From CAWAHD01 sp963781785 (GTDB taxonomy: Bacteria > Planctomycetota > Planctomycetia > Isosphaerales > Isosphaeraceae): a DNA stretch of 64,000 nt. A program made the position numbers and the translations under genes. The notes below the pieces were generated by a model, which was given only the letters and a program-made list of their open reading frames with translations, was not told the origin of the DNA and ran no database searches. This document shows positions 27,579-35,913 of the stretch, piece after piece; within the stretch, counting starts at the first letter, position 1; every line of letters starts with the position of its first letter. The stretch lies in assembly GCA_963781785.1 (NCBI GenBank), contig CAWAHD010000002.1:496001-560000 (forward strand). Direction: 5' to 3'.

Positions 27579-27839
27579 TGGTTCAGTTCGCACGGGACGT
27601 TTCAGAAGAACATGTTCGGCTGGGCCGGCGCCCTCACCGCCCTTCAGACCGCGAGGATCGCCGCGATGAAGCGGGGGATCTACGAAGGTTGCAGGCAGGC
27701 AGTGGCCGACGGCGTCCGCCAGGCGAAGGTCGGCATCCTGGTGGATGAGCAGTACGGCGCCGAGATCCTTGGCGCCGCGGCAGAGCACGGATACATTACC
27801 GCCTGTGCGGCCGAGAAAAGCGGGGCGTCTGCGCCCTGA
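27579..27839 (+). pseudogene. N-terminal remnant of a DUF2090/IolC-type aldolase
   Basis: The reading frame gives FSSHGTFQKNMFGW, then TARIAAMKRGIYEG, VGILVDEQYGAEIL and YITACAAEKSG. This is the start of the DUF2090 (2-deoxy-5-keto-gluconate-6-phosphate aldolase-like) family, which usually opens LPFDHRGSFQ-KMFGW and is about 300-340 residues long. Only about 87 residues remain. Homology stops after EKSG, four residues later comes a stop, and the transketolase ATG follows 12 bases on. The FDHR motif is already degraded to FSSH. It is best read as a decayed gene cut off at the transketolase boundary. Confidence 0.7.
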
Positions 27840-27851
27840 GGGGGATAAATC

Positions 27852-29954
27852 ATGACCGTCCCGATCGACAAGAGCCCGACCATCAAGTTCCAGCGGCACC
27901 CGCTCGACGAGGTCTCGATCAACACGATTCGCACTCTCGCCATCGATGCGATCCAGGCGGCGAACTCGGGGCACCCCGGGACGCCGATGGCGATGGCCCC
28001 GGTTGCGTACTACTTGTGGCAATACATACTGCGATTCGACCCTCAGGACCCGATCTGGCCCAACCGCGATCGCTTCGTCCTTTCGTCGGGCCACGCCTCG
28101 ATGCTGCTCTACGCGCTCCTGCACCTGACCGGCGTTCGCGCTGTCAGCAAGGACTACGAGAGGTTGGGTGAGCCGTCGGTCCCCCTCGAGGCGATCAAGG
28201 CATTCCGGCAACTGCACAGCCGCTGTCCCGGCCATCCGGAGTACCGCTGGACCTCGGGCGTCGAGACGACAACCGGGCCGCTCGGGCAGGGCCTGGGAAA
28301 CAGTGTGGGCATGGCGCTGGCGGGCCGCTGGATGGCTGCACGCTACAACCGCCCCGGCTTCGACGACCTGATCAACTTCAACGTCTACTCCCTCTGCGGC
28401 GACGGCTGCATGATGGAGGGGATCTCCTCCGAGGCCGCCTCGCTCGCCGCCCACTGGAAGCTCTCCAACCTCTGCTGGATCTACGACAACAACCACATCA
28501 CGATCGAGGGGAACACCGCGCTGGCGTTCAGCGAGGACGTCGCCACCCGGTTCCTGGGCTACGGCTGGAACGTCACCCGGGTGGGCGACGCCAACGACCT
28601 GGAGCTGCTCGACCGCGCCTTCGCTGCCTTTGTCCAGGAGCGCGAGCGGCCGACCTTGATCATCGTCGATAGCCACATCGGCTGGGGCGCACCCCACAAG
28701 CAGGACACGAGCGCTGCCCACGGCGAGCCCCTGGGAGCAGAGGAAGTCCGACTGACGAAACGTAATTACCACTGGCCGGAGGACGCGAAGTTCCTCGTGC
28801 CCGACGGGGTCTACGACCACTTCCGCGACGGCATGGGCCGTCGCGGCAAGACCCTGCGCGATGACTGGTTCGGCCGGGTCGAGCGGTATCGGGCCGAGCA
28901 CCCGGAACTGGCCAACCAGGTCTACCGAATGCAACACCGCCAGCTCCCCGATGGCTGGGATTCGAGGCTGCCGACCTTTCCCACCGACCAGAAAGGGATT
29001 GCTACGCGCAGCTCGTCGGGCCTCGTCCTGAATGCGATCGCGCAGAATGTTCCCTGGCTGATGGGCGGCTCGGCCGACCTGGCCCCGTCCACCAAGACGC
29101 GCCTGACTTTCGACGGCGCCGGCGACTTCCAGGCCGGCAATGACGCGGGCCGAAACCTCCACTTCGGCATCCGCGAGCACGCGATGGGGGCCATCCTGAA
29201 TGGCATGGCGCTCGTCAAGGTCCGGGCGTATGGCTCGGGGTTCTTGATCTTCAGCGAGTATGGACGGATGCCCATCCGCCTGGCAGCGATCATGGAAATC
29301 CCGGTGATCTACATCTTCACGCACGACTCGATCGGCGTCGGTGAGGACGGGCCAACGCACCAGCCGATCGAGCAACTGCCGTCACTGCGCGCGATCCCCG
29401 GCCTGGTCGTGCTGCGCCCGGGCGATGCCAACGAGGTCGTCGAAGCGTGGAAGGTCATCATGCAGCTCCATCACCAGCCGGCGGCCCTTATCCTCACGCG
29501 TCAAGACCTCCCAACGCTCGATCGCGTACGCTACGCGCCGGCCTCGGGGCTGGCCCGAGGTGCCTATGTCCTGGCAGACGCGCCGGAAAGCAAGCCCGAT
29601 GTCCTTTTGATGGCCTCCGGCAGCGAAGTATCGCTTTGCGTCCTGGCGCACGAACGACTCGCCGCGGAGGGCGTCCGATCCCGCGTGATCAGCATGCCGT
29701 CGTGGGAGCTCTTTGACGACCAGGACGCCGCCTATCGCAACGCGGTGTTGCCCCCGGACGTCACGGCTCGGGTCTCGGTCGAGCAGGCGTCGGTTTTCGG
29801 CTGGGCAAAGTACGTCGGACTCGACGGCGAGACGATCGGCATGCGGTCCTTCGGGGCTTCGGCCCCGCTCAAGGACCTCCAGCGGGAATTCGGCTTCACC
29901 GTGGACCGCGTCGTCTCGGCCGCGAAGGACCAACTCAAGCGTATGAAGACTTGA
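27852..29954 (+). CDS. tkt: Transketolase
   Basis: The product is 700 residues, a full-length transketolase of the pentose phosphate/Calvin pathways: ThDP-dependent transfer of a two-carbon ketol unit between sugar phosphates in the cytoplasm. Visible signatures are GHPGTPMAMAP near residue 40, SSGHASMLLYALLHLTG, TTGPLGQGLGN, the ThDP/metal motif GDGCMMEG followed by the conserved N, the pyrimidine-domain stretch MGGSADLAPS, FGIREHAMGAI with the catalytic Glu, and THDSIGVGEDGPTHQPIEQL. A GAGGGGG ribosome site lies just before the ATG, inside the junction with the aldolase remnant. The 3' end lies 27 bases from the truncated end of a convergent kinase gene. The reading frame is intact, unlike many neighbours. 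Confidence 0.97.
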   Translation: MTVPIDKSPTIKFQRHPLDEVSINTIRTLAIDAIQAANSGHPGTPMAMAPVAYYLWQYILRFDPQDPIWPNRDRFVLSSGHASMLLYALLHLTGVRAVSKDYERLGEPSVPLEAIKAFRQLHSRCPGHPEYRWTSGVETTTGPLGQGLGNSVGMALAGRWMAARYNRPGFDDLINFNVYSLCGDGCMMEGISSEAASLAAHWKLSNLCWIYDNNHITIEGNTALAFSEDVATRFLGYGWNVTRVGDANDLELLDRAFAAFVQERERPTLIIVDSHIGWGAPHKQDTSAAHGEPLGAEEVRLTKRNYHWPEDAKFLVPDGVYDHFRDGMGRRGKTLRDDWFGRVERYRAEHPELANQVYRMQHRQLPDGWDSRLPTFPTDQKGIATRSSSGLVLNAIAQNVPWLMGGSADLAPSTKTRLTFDGAGDFQAGNDAGRNLHFGIREHAMGAILNGMALVKVRAYGSGFLIFSEYGRMPIRLAAIMEIPVIYIFTHDSIGVGEDGPTHQPIEQLPSLRAIPGLVVLRPGDANEVVEAWKVIMQLHHQPAALILTRQDLPTLDRVRYAPASGLARGAYVLADAPESKPDVLLMASGSEVSLCVLAHERLAAEGVRSRVISMPSWELFDDQDAAYRNAVLPPDVTARVSVEQASVFGWAKYVGLDGETIGMRSFGASAPLKDLQREFGFTVDRVVSAAKDQLKRMKT

Positions 29955-29981
29955 TGCGCTGAGAAATTATCTCGATGGCAG

Positions 29982-31576
29982 ATGAGGATATCCGGCTCGT
30001 CGATCGTGACGTTGACTCCAGGGTCATCAACTTCGATGACCAGCGTGCCTTCCGGTGAGAACAGGCGAATGACCGCGCCATGCAGATCCGTGACGCCGGT
30101 TGCTTCCGTGAGGCCCAGGGATCCTGAGACGATCACGAGTGCGGCCGCGACGACTGCCCAGCGACGGTTGAAAAATCTCAGCCATCGCAAGAGCCTCGCA
30201 ACTTTGGGCATCTCCTTGGGCGGTGGCGGCTTCACCTCCGCCGGCCCCGGGACATCCTGGACCGCCGGAGTGATTCCCGGCCCCTGGAGCTCCACCAGGC
30301 GTCGCCCGAGCAGGTCCGCTACGTCTTGTGCCGAGGTGATCCGGTCGGCCGGGTCCTTGGCGTGCAGCTCCGAGATCAGCTCGCACAGCCACTCCGGAAC
30401 TTCCGGGATGATCTCCCGGATCGGGCGGGGCGTATCTTCCACGACGCGCTTGAGCACGGCGATCGTGTTCGCGGCCTGGAATGGCGGCCGGCCGCTGCAC
30501 ATCGTGCAGAGCACACTGCCCAGGCTGAACAGGTCGGCCCGCTGGTCAATCGTCTCGCCCAGCGCCTGCTCGGGCGCCATGTACATCGGTGTGCCCGCGA
30601 TCAATCCCGACTGCGTGATGCTGGCGTCGTCCGCCGCACGGGCCAAGCCGAAGTCGGTGATCTTCACGTGCTCGAAGCCGTCTTCCAGCAGGATGTTGCC
30701 CGGCTTAATGTCGCGGTGAATCAAGCCCATCTCATGCGCCGCGGCCAGGCCGGCGGCGGTTTGCTGGCCGATCCGCAGCACGTCCGGCAGCTCGAGTGGT
30801 CCGGTCGCATCGAGCTTCTGCTGCAACGTGCGCCCGGCGATGTAGTCCATGACAAGGTAGGGGATAGGCTGGTCCTCGACGGCGTAGATGGCGATCACGT
30901 TCGCGTGCCGGACGGCCGCGGCCGACCGCGCTTCCCGCACGAATCGCTTCCGAGGCGCCGAAGTCGCTGCCAGGAGCGGAGACATGAGCTTGATGGCGAC
31001 GAATCGATGCAGCTGCTCGTCGAGCGCCTTCACCACGGTCCCGAACCCGCCGTTTCCCAGAACCTCCAGCACTTCGTAGTGCGCAAGCCGGCCCAGCGAT
31101 GCGGGCTTCGTCTAAGGCTCGAGAAAACTTAGAGTCTGTTCCAGAACGTCGGTTCCGGGCGAGCAGGGGGCGTCAGCCCCCTGTCCGCAACCCAAGAAGA
31201 CAGGGGGCTGACGCCCCCCGCTCGCCCTTTGGGAACAGACTTGTCCGATGGCTCGAGAAAACTCAGAGTCTGTTCCAGAACGTCGGTTCCGGGCGAGCAG
31301 GGGGCGTCAGCCCCCTGTCCTTGCTTCCGGGCCGATTGTGGAATCAAGATTCGTCGGTTTCCCAGCTCCGTCGTGGGCCTCGAAGTCATCGCGGTCGACG
31401 GCGGGGTGCGCCAGAAAATCCTGCGCTTGCGGGTGGGCGTCCAGCAGGCGTTCGACCTGGAATCGCAGCGCGGAGTCGCCGCCGCAGGCCTGCTCCAGAT
31501 ACGCGGAGCGCTCGGCCCCCGCCTTCTTCTCGAGCGCTGCGAAGAAGATCGATTCCACCTGCGACGAACTGGCCAT
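29982..31576 (-). pseudogene. Ser/Thr protein kinase, split by REP elements and 3'-truncated
   Basis: The N-terminal part (31576-31330) reads MASSSQVESIFFAALEKK, YLEQACGGD and VERLLDAHPQ, the usual start of planctomycete kinases of the type intact at 45049-47877. Then come REP palindromes and stops. From about 31107 the kinase domain resumes: SLGRLAHYEVLEVLG, NGGFG loop, VAIK, HRDIKPGN, DFGLA, GTPMYMAPEQ. A membrane segment and a short FSPEGTLVIEVDDPG domain follow. Homology to the intact paralogue ends at VTIDEPDILI (about 29982), before its ITGAGAKEIRLQPG part and C-terminal domain. A GTG at 31072 could restart a nearly whole kinase domain, so a shortened kinase is possible, but the original gene is broken at both ends. 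Confidence 0.8.
31116..31320. repeat. REP-like palindromes with 71-bp direct repeats inside a kinase gene
   Basis: There are three copies of the palindrome built on GGGGGCGTCAGCCCCC: one at about 31158-31185 (plus), one at 31199-31226 (inverted, giving a head-to-head pair) and one at 31291-31320 (plus). The pair lies between two 71-bp direct repeats, 31116-31186 and 31250-31320, that differ at one base. Each direct repeat contains the kinase-coding stretch for LEQTLSFLEP plus one palindrome. It looks like insertion or slippage that duplicated target sequence. Confidence 0.85.
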
Positions 31577-31604
31577 GGCACTGCTCCGCTGCGGAGGGTC
31601 CCTC

Positions 31605-31638
31605 TCTTCAACGCGACGAATCCCCTCGGGACCCCTCG
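31605..31638 (-). promoter_or_regulatory. Two-block upstream element, copy E
   Basis: Read on the minus strand it is CGAGGGGTCC, 13 nt, then CGCGTTG. It ends 33 bases before the ATG of the broken kinase. It is the least conserved of five such elements in the window but keeps the exact 13-nt spacing. Confidence 0.5.
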
Positions 31639-31859
31639 AGTGCGTGACGGATTACCACGCAGCCTGAAGAGTCGAAGAGCCGGCGGGGTGGCGGACCGTC
31701 TCTGCATGCGACCGCGTTCCTGCTAGCCGCCCTCGTCATCCACGGAGCCGCTGGCCATTTTATCGGATTCCTACGACCAGTCTGGGAACGCTCCTCCCCC
31801 GGGCACGGAATGGTGCGCCCGAGGGAGGGAAAGCCCGCCAGGGAAGGTCGCCGTGGCAC

Positions 31860-33056
31860 TCAGTCGTAGGTCACGGTGCCATAAATGTTGCTGTTGCTGG
31901 TCGACGCGAAGTTCAGCGCAACCGTCGCTTTCTTGAGGGTGACCACGCCGCCGGTGGTGACGTAGAGGCCACCGCCGATGCCGTCGCCGCTCGTCCCGCC
32001 CGAACCAGCCAGGCCGCCCAGGGCCAGGTTCAGGGCGACATCAAACTGGTCGAGGGTCGCCGAGCCCGCCGCGCCGACGAACATTCCGCCGCCGGAGCCG
32101 TTGCCGCCATACGTGAACAGGCCGCCGCCATAGGCGGCGGAGTTGTTGTTGACGGTGCAGTTGGTCAGCGTGCTTGTGTTGAAGGCGAAGTCCACGCCGC
32201 CGCCCTCACCGAAGGCGCCGGTGGCGGAGTTGCCGCTGACGGTGCAGTTGGTGAGAGTGTCTGTGCCACCGTAGATGAACAGGCCGCCGCCAGCGTAGGT
32301 GGCGGAGTTTCCGCTGACCGTGCAGTTGGTCAGCGTGGTCGTGTTACCGATGGCTGCCAGGCCGCCGCCGAGGTTGGCGGCGGTGTTGCCGCTGACGGTG
32401 CAATTCGTCAGTATGTTCGTGCCCGGAAAGGCCCACAGGCCGCCGCCGTCGCGTCCGGAGGAGTTGCCGCTGACGGTGCAGTTGGTCAGCGTGGTCGTAC
32501 CGCTGGCGTTGGTGTACACGCCGCCGCCGCCGTAACCGGACGTGACGGTCGCGTCGTTGCCACTGACCGTGCAGTTGGTCAGCGTCGCTGTGCCGCCGTG
32601 GTTGTAAAGTCCGCCGCCGCTTCCTGCGCTGCCATCGGTGATCGTCATTCCCGAGACGGACGCCGTGACGCCGCCATCGACCTGGAATACCCGGCTTTTC
32701 CCGCCGGCGTTGACCGTCACGCCCACCTTCGGGCCCACGATCGCCTCCGTACCCGTCGTGTCGCTCAGATCGAGCTGGCCGAGGCTCGGGTCGAGCGTGA
32801 TCGTCTGCGGCGTCTTGAACACCATTTTGTCAAACGTGATCGTCTCGTTCCCCCCGGTCGTATTCGCCAGGGCAATCGCCTGGCGCAGGTCGATCTTGCC
32901 GACGACCGGCGTGTCGGTGGGGTTGTTCACCGCGATGGTGGACAGCAGCCTGCGGTCCTCCAGCGCCATCAAGGTCGGCCGCACCCGCCACCGTTGTCGT
33001 CGCGCGACCGTTCCCGGCGTGCGACTCCGCGGATGGCTCACTCGGTTTGTGCGCAT
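31860..33056 (-). CDS. LEPR-type beta-helix exported protein
   Basis: The product has 398 residues, with GAGGAG about 10 bases before the ATG. The basic N-terminus ends in LMALEDRRLLS, the LEPR-XLL-like motif, followed by a CSLREA-like opening (VVGKIDLRQAIALANTTGG). Then come NTIV/ITFD-type strands and at least seven repeated rungs of the TLTNCTVSGNSA type with GGGL turns, diagnostic of a right-handed parallel beta-helix. It resembles the beta-helix modules of the giant gene at 1-26701 and may share ancestry with them. Export and surface location are inferred from the family. The frame is intact. The product ends in a short ATVALNFASTSNSN tail without a recognisable anchor. Confidence 0.85.
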   Translation of the reverse strand: MRTNRVSHPRSRTPGTVARRQRWRVRPTLMALEDRRLLSTIAVNNPTDTPVVGKIDLRQAIALANTTGGNETITFDKMVFKTPQTITLDPSLGQLDLSDTTGTEAIVGPKVGVTVNAGGKSRVFQVDGGVTASVSGMTITDGSAGSGGGLYNHGGTATLTNCTVSGNDATVTSGYGGGGVYTNASGTTTLTNCTVSGNSSGRDGGGLWAFPGTNILTNCTVSGNTAANLGGGLAAIGNTTTLTNCTVSGNSATYAGGGLFIYGGTDTLTNCTVSGNSATGAFGEGGGVDFAFNTSTLTNCTVNNNSAAYGGGLFTYGGNGSGGGMFVGAAGSATLDQFDVALNLALGGLAGSGGTSGDGIGGGLYVTTGGVVTLKKATVALNFASTSNSNIYGTVTYD

Positions 33057-33108
33057 GGTTCTGTCGCTCCTCTGGTGTTGAACACCCTCTGGTGAAGAAA
33101 AACGGCTG

Positions 33109-34307
33109 TCACGCTGTCACGAACGGAACGCGCGGCACACTCCCGTTCCCTCCCGACCCCGCCGCGCCCCGGGTCGGTTCGGCGTGCCCTCGTAGCGACG
33201 CTGACACATCGGTCAGCGCCGCGTCGGGCACCGTGAACGAGTTCTCCAGAAACTTCTCGTCGTCGTTGATCAGCTCCGGGTACCGCCGGCCCGGCAGCAC
33301 CGTCACGGCGTAGACCTCCTGCACAGCGGTCGCGAACCGCAAGAGCCCGATCACCTGGCCACTCCTCAGTTCGATCACGCAGACGCCGCAGGTCCTCTCT
33401 TCCTCGGTGAGCCGCTCGGTGATCGCGATGCCGCTGAACACGGCGCTCTCGCGCACCTGCGATAGCCCGACGAACGCGAGGCTGCCGGCGAACTCGACCC
33501 CGCGGGTGAAGCCCGGCACCTCGGCGATGGGCACGTACTTGCCGGTGCTCGGGTCGATAAACCCGAACGTCCCCGCGCCCGACTCGCAGACCCAGAGACG
33601 GCCGGCGTACCACCGCGGCGAGTGGGGCATCGACAGCCCGCGGGTGATCACCTCGCCCGAGTCCACGTCCATGACGATGCCGCCCCTGGCCTTGTTCTCG
33701 CGCCAGCCGGCTGGTAGGTCGGTCTCTCCCAGCGCCGTGACATAGCGCGGGCGACCGTCCACCATTGCCAGACCGTTCAGACGACAGCGGTCGGTGGGCT
33801 CGAGCGCACTGACAAACAGCGGCCGCCACCGCGGCGCGAAGCTGGCCGAGCCGTCGAGCGTGCAGAGGCAGGAGAACCGGGTGTTGACGACCCAGAGGTC
33901 GTTGCCGGCGCCCCAGGCCATCTCGTGGATCTGGATATTGCCCGTGACATGGCTGGAGCGGGGCAGGAAGCAGGCGTCGTGTCGCCCCGGTGGTTCGAGC
34001 TTGGCGGTCACGGCCGGGACGTCCACGAATTCCCAGACCTGCATCTTGGTGCCGACGGCCAGCCGGTCGCCGGATAGTGCCATGCCCATCGGCGCCTGGA
34101 AGCCGCGGAAGTGTGTGTGAAGGTGATCCCCTCATCGCGAACCAGCACGAGCTTGCCAGCCGGTAGGTGGTCACCAGAACTGACGCGCCGAGCTGTTGCA
34201 AAATCGACGGGAAGTTCGGCGTGTGCACCGCGCAGCGGCGCCGGGTCTTCGGTCTTGGGGGTTTCAAGGTCCAGCGCCGGGTCGGGGGGAGAAACGGCTG
34301 TCGTCAT
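33109..34307 (-). pseudogene. TIGR03032-family protein with three apparent frameshifts
   Basis: From 34089 to 33109 one frame encodes the bulk of a TIGR03032/DUF4915-type protein: MALSGDRLAVGTKMQVWEF, PRSSHVTGNIQIHEMAWG, VNTRFSCLCTLD, FVSALEPTDRCRLNGLA, SMPHSPRWYAGRLWVCESG and GFTRGVEFAGSLAFVGLSQ. The family's N-terminus is present but split over two other frames: an ATG at 34307 after GGAG, then HTPNFPSILQQLGASVLV in a second frame, then KLVLVRDEGITF back in the first. Breaks lie near 34230, 34165 and 34110, and at least one is explained by one lost G. The members' function is unknown; a few are linked to tetratricopeptide proteins. This is either a decayed gene or a locally bad sequence. 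Confidence 0.8.
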
Positions 34308-34719
34308 GAATTGCTCCGATCCGCACTCTCTGTGGGCGTCATTCGCTTTCGACGTTGCATGGACCGGCTCCCAGATGGAGATCCCTGGTGGGAGTAAGTG
34401 AAGAAAGCCCCGGCGCGGGGGAGGATCGACTGACCGTCAGATCTCGTCATTCGCAGCGCGTATACCGATCACTCCCGCGGCCGGAACAACGGCCGGGGAC
34501 GCGTGACGACGCACTCGGGGATCGACAGCGTCTCCCGTTAACGAACTGGGCGTTTCCTCAATGCCTCGGAGACCGATCGCTCAAGCAGGCGCGTTTGCTC
34601 GCTGTCACCAGCGCGACAAACGCGCGCGAAACCTCTCTTGGTCGGACTGAAACCTCTTGCGCAAATAGCGAATCACCTTGCGGACGGCCCGCAATTGGAA
34701 CTCAGCGCCTCGTCCGCGT
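34308..34719. other. Intergenic region with upstream element D
   Basis: There is no coding signal I recognise. It holds one copy of the two-block element at 34609-34638 and a GGAG ribosome site for the gene starting at 34307. About 300 bases separate the element from that start, so either the leader is long or a short product is missed. Confidence 0.4.
34609..34638 (-). promoter_or_regulatory. Two-block upstream element, copy D
   Basis: On the minus strand it reads AGAGAGGTTT, 13 nt, CGCGCTG, followed by GTGACAGCGAG. The tail is also close to those of copies A and C. Confidence 0.5.
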
Positions 34720-35249
34720 TCAAAGGATCGGCATCGTGACGTTCAAGTTGACCGTGAGGGTGAACTTCCCGCTGGGCTTCACGCTGCCTGGATTCCGGAT
34801 CATCAAATCGAGCGAGCCCGATCCGCTGCCGCCGATTCCCTTAAAATGCTTGGTGCCCTTGGTGATGGTCATCGACACCGGGCCCGGGAGTCTGCCAAGT
34901 TCGGTCGTATCCACGACCGTATCCATCACGATGTTGCCTTTCGACGTCGTCAGCGTAAGCGTGCCGGTCATCTGATAGTCTGGGCCCGAGACATTTTCCG
35001 ACCCCTTCACCGTTGTATGGCCCAACGGGCTGACAGGGCCCTTACCCGTGAGGTGGTACGGCCCATCGCCTCCCCCGGAAGTGAACGTGCCTTAGAGCGT
35101 GCCCGACACGTCGGTTACCGTGCTCGCAGCCGGCAACTTGGTCAATAGCGCCGCGCAGCCTGGTGCGTGACTGCCGAAAAGCCTGACAACAAGATCATCG
35201 ATTCGAGCAACTCGACACTGGGACGGTGGCGGTACGTTTTGCGAATCAT
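34720..35249 (-). pseudogene. Small LEPR-type exported protein gene with internal stop
   Basis: The ATG at 35249 follows GGAGG. The product starts MIRKTYRHRPSVELLESMIL and LSGFS, an LEPR-XLL-like opening, and soon hits a stop. In another frame ALLTKLPAASTVTDVSGTL runs to a TAA at 35092. Directly past this stop, in the same frame, the product resumes as GTFTSGGGDGPYHLTGKG, then TLTLTTSKGNIVMDTVVDT and GSGSGSLDLMI to 34720. The continuous theme (beta-rich, Gly/Thr/Ser) supports one original gene of about 170 residues broken by a frameshift and an in-frame TAA. I do not recognise a named domain. Confidence 0.6.
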
Positions 35250-35519
35250 GATGCAGATCCTCCAGATAATGCAACGTGAGGGATCGAAACGGAAGGAGGT
35301 CAGCGATTGACATCGGGCGCACACTCACCCGACGACCGAGAAAGTTGCGACGTTCGACCGGGCTCCTGCCGGCCGATTCCGCCGCCACATTCACCCTGGC
35401 GCGGCGAAGCTGCAACCAAAAAGACCGCAGGGAGTCGACCGGGTTTGCCCCCAGCGCTTGTGTGTTTTTCCAGCCCTCGGAGAGTGACGGCTCACGACGA
35501 CGCGGTCACTCGATGTCAT

Positions 35520-35549
35520 CAACGCGACGAACACGCGCGAAACCCCTCA
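35520..35549 (-). promoter_or_regulatory. Two-block upstream element, copy C
   Basis: On the minus strand it reads TGAGGGGTTT, 13 nt, CGCGTTG, then ATGACATCGAG. The first TGA of the element is also the stop codon of the sigma-factor remnant upstream. It is 271 bases from the start at 35249. Confidence 0.55.
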
Positions 35550-35680
35550 TTCCTCTTGAAGAATTCTCAAGATTCTTTCGGAATGGCCACGGTTTTTGAG
35601 CTCGGCAAAGAGCCAGGTGCGGCGCGTAACCTTCTTGTCCATGTCCACTTCGGATGAGACAATGACCTCGCTACGCCGAG
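35547..35680 (-). pseudogene. C-terminal remnant of an ECF sigma factor
   Basis: The minus-strand frame gives RTWLFAELKNRGHSERIL and ends at a TGA at 35547-35549. It matches the end of the two intact ECF factors in this window (YARTWLYAELKDRDD and YARTWLYAELADANQ). Everything before the last helix of region 4 is missing. The cluster of REP palindromes starts within a few bases of the cut end. Confidence 0.5.
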
Positions 35681-35683
35681 TGG

Positions 35684-35884
35684 GGCGAGCGGGGGGGCGT
35701 CAGCCCCCTGTCTTCACGGCCGAACAGGGGGCTGACGCCCTTCCGCTCACCCGGAACCGACAATTGCCGACAGGGGGCTGACGCCCCCCGCTCGCCGCGT
35801 TGTCTGGGACAGGGGGCTGACGCTCCCCGCTCACCCGGAACCGACGATCACAGACAGGGGGCTGACGCCCCCCGCTCACCGCGT
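35684..35884. repeat. Five REP-like palindromes upstream of the RAYT gene
   Basis: There is one copy in plus orientation (about 35688-35717) and four in inverted orientation (about 35727-35754, 35767-35795, 35807-35834 and 35853-35881), each built on GGGGGCTGACGCCCCC with a CGCTCACC or CGCTCGCC tail. Spacers are short and contain repeated CCGGAACCGAC. The last copy ends about 30 bases before the transposase ATG. Confidence 0.9.
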
Positions 35885-35913
35885 TTTCTGCTCAACCCCA
35901 GGGGACCTGATGG

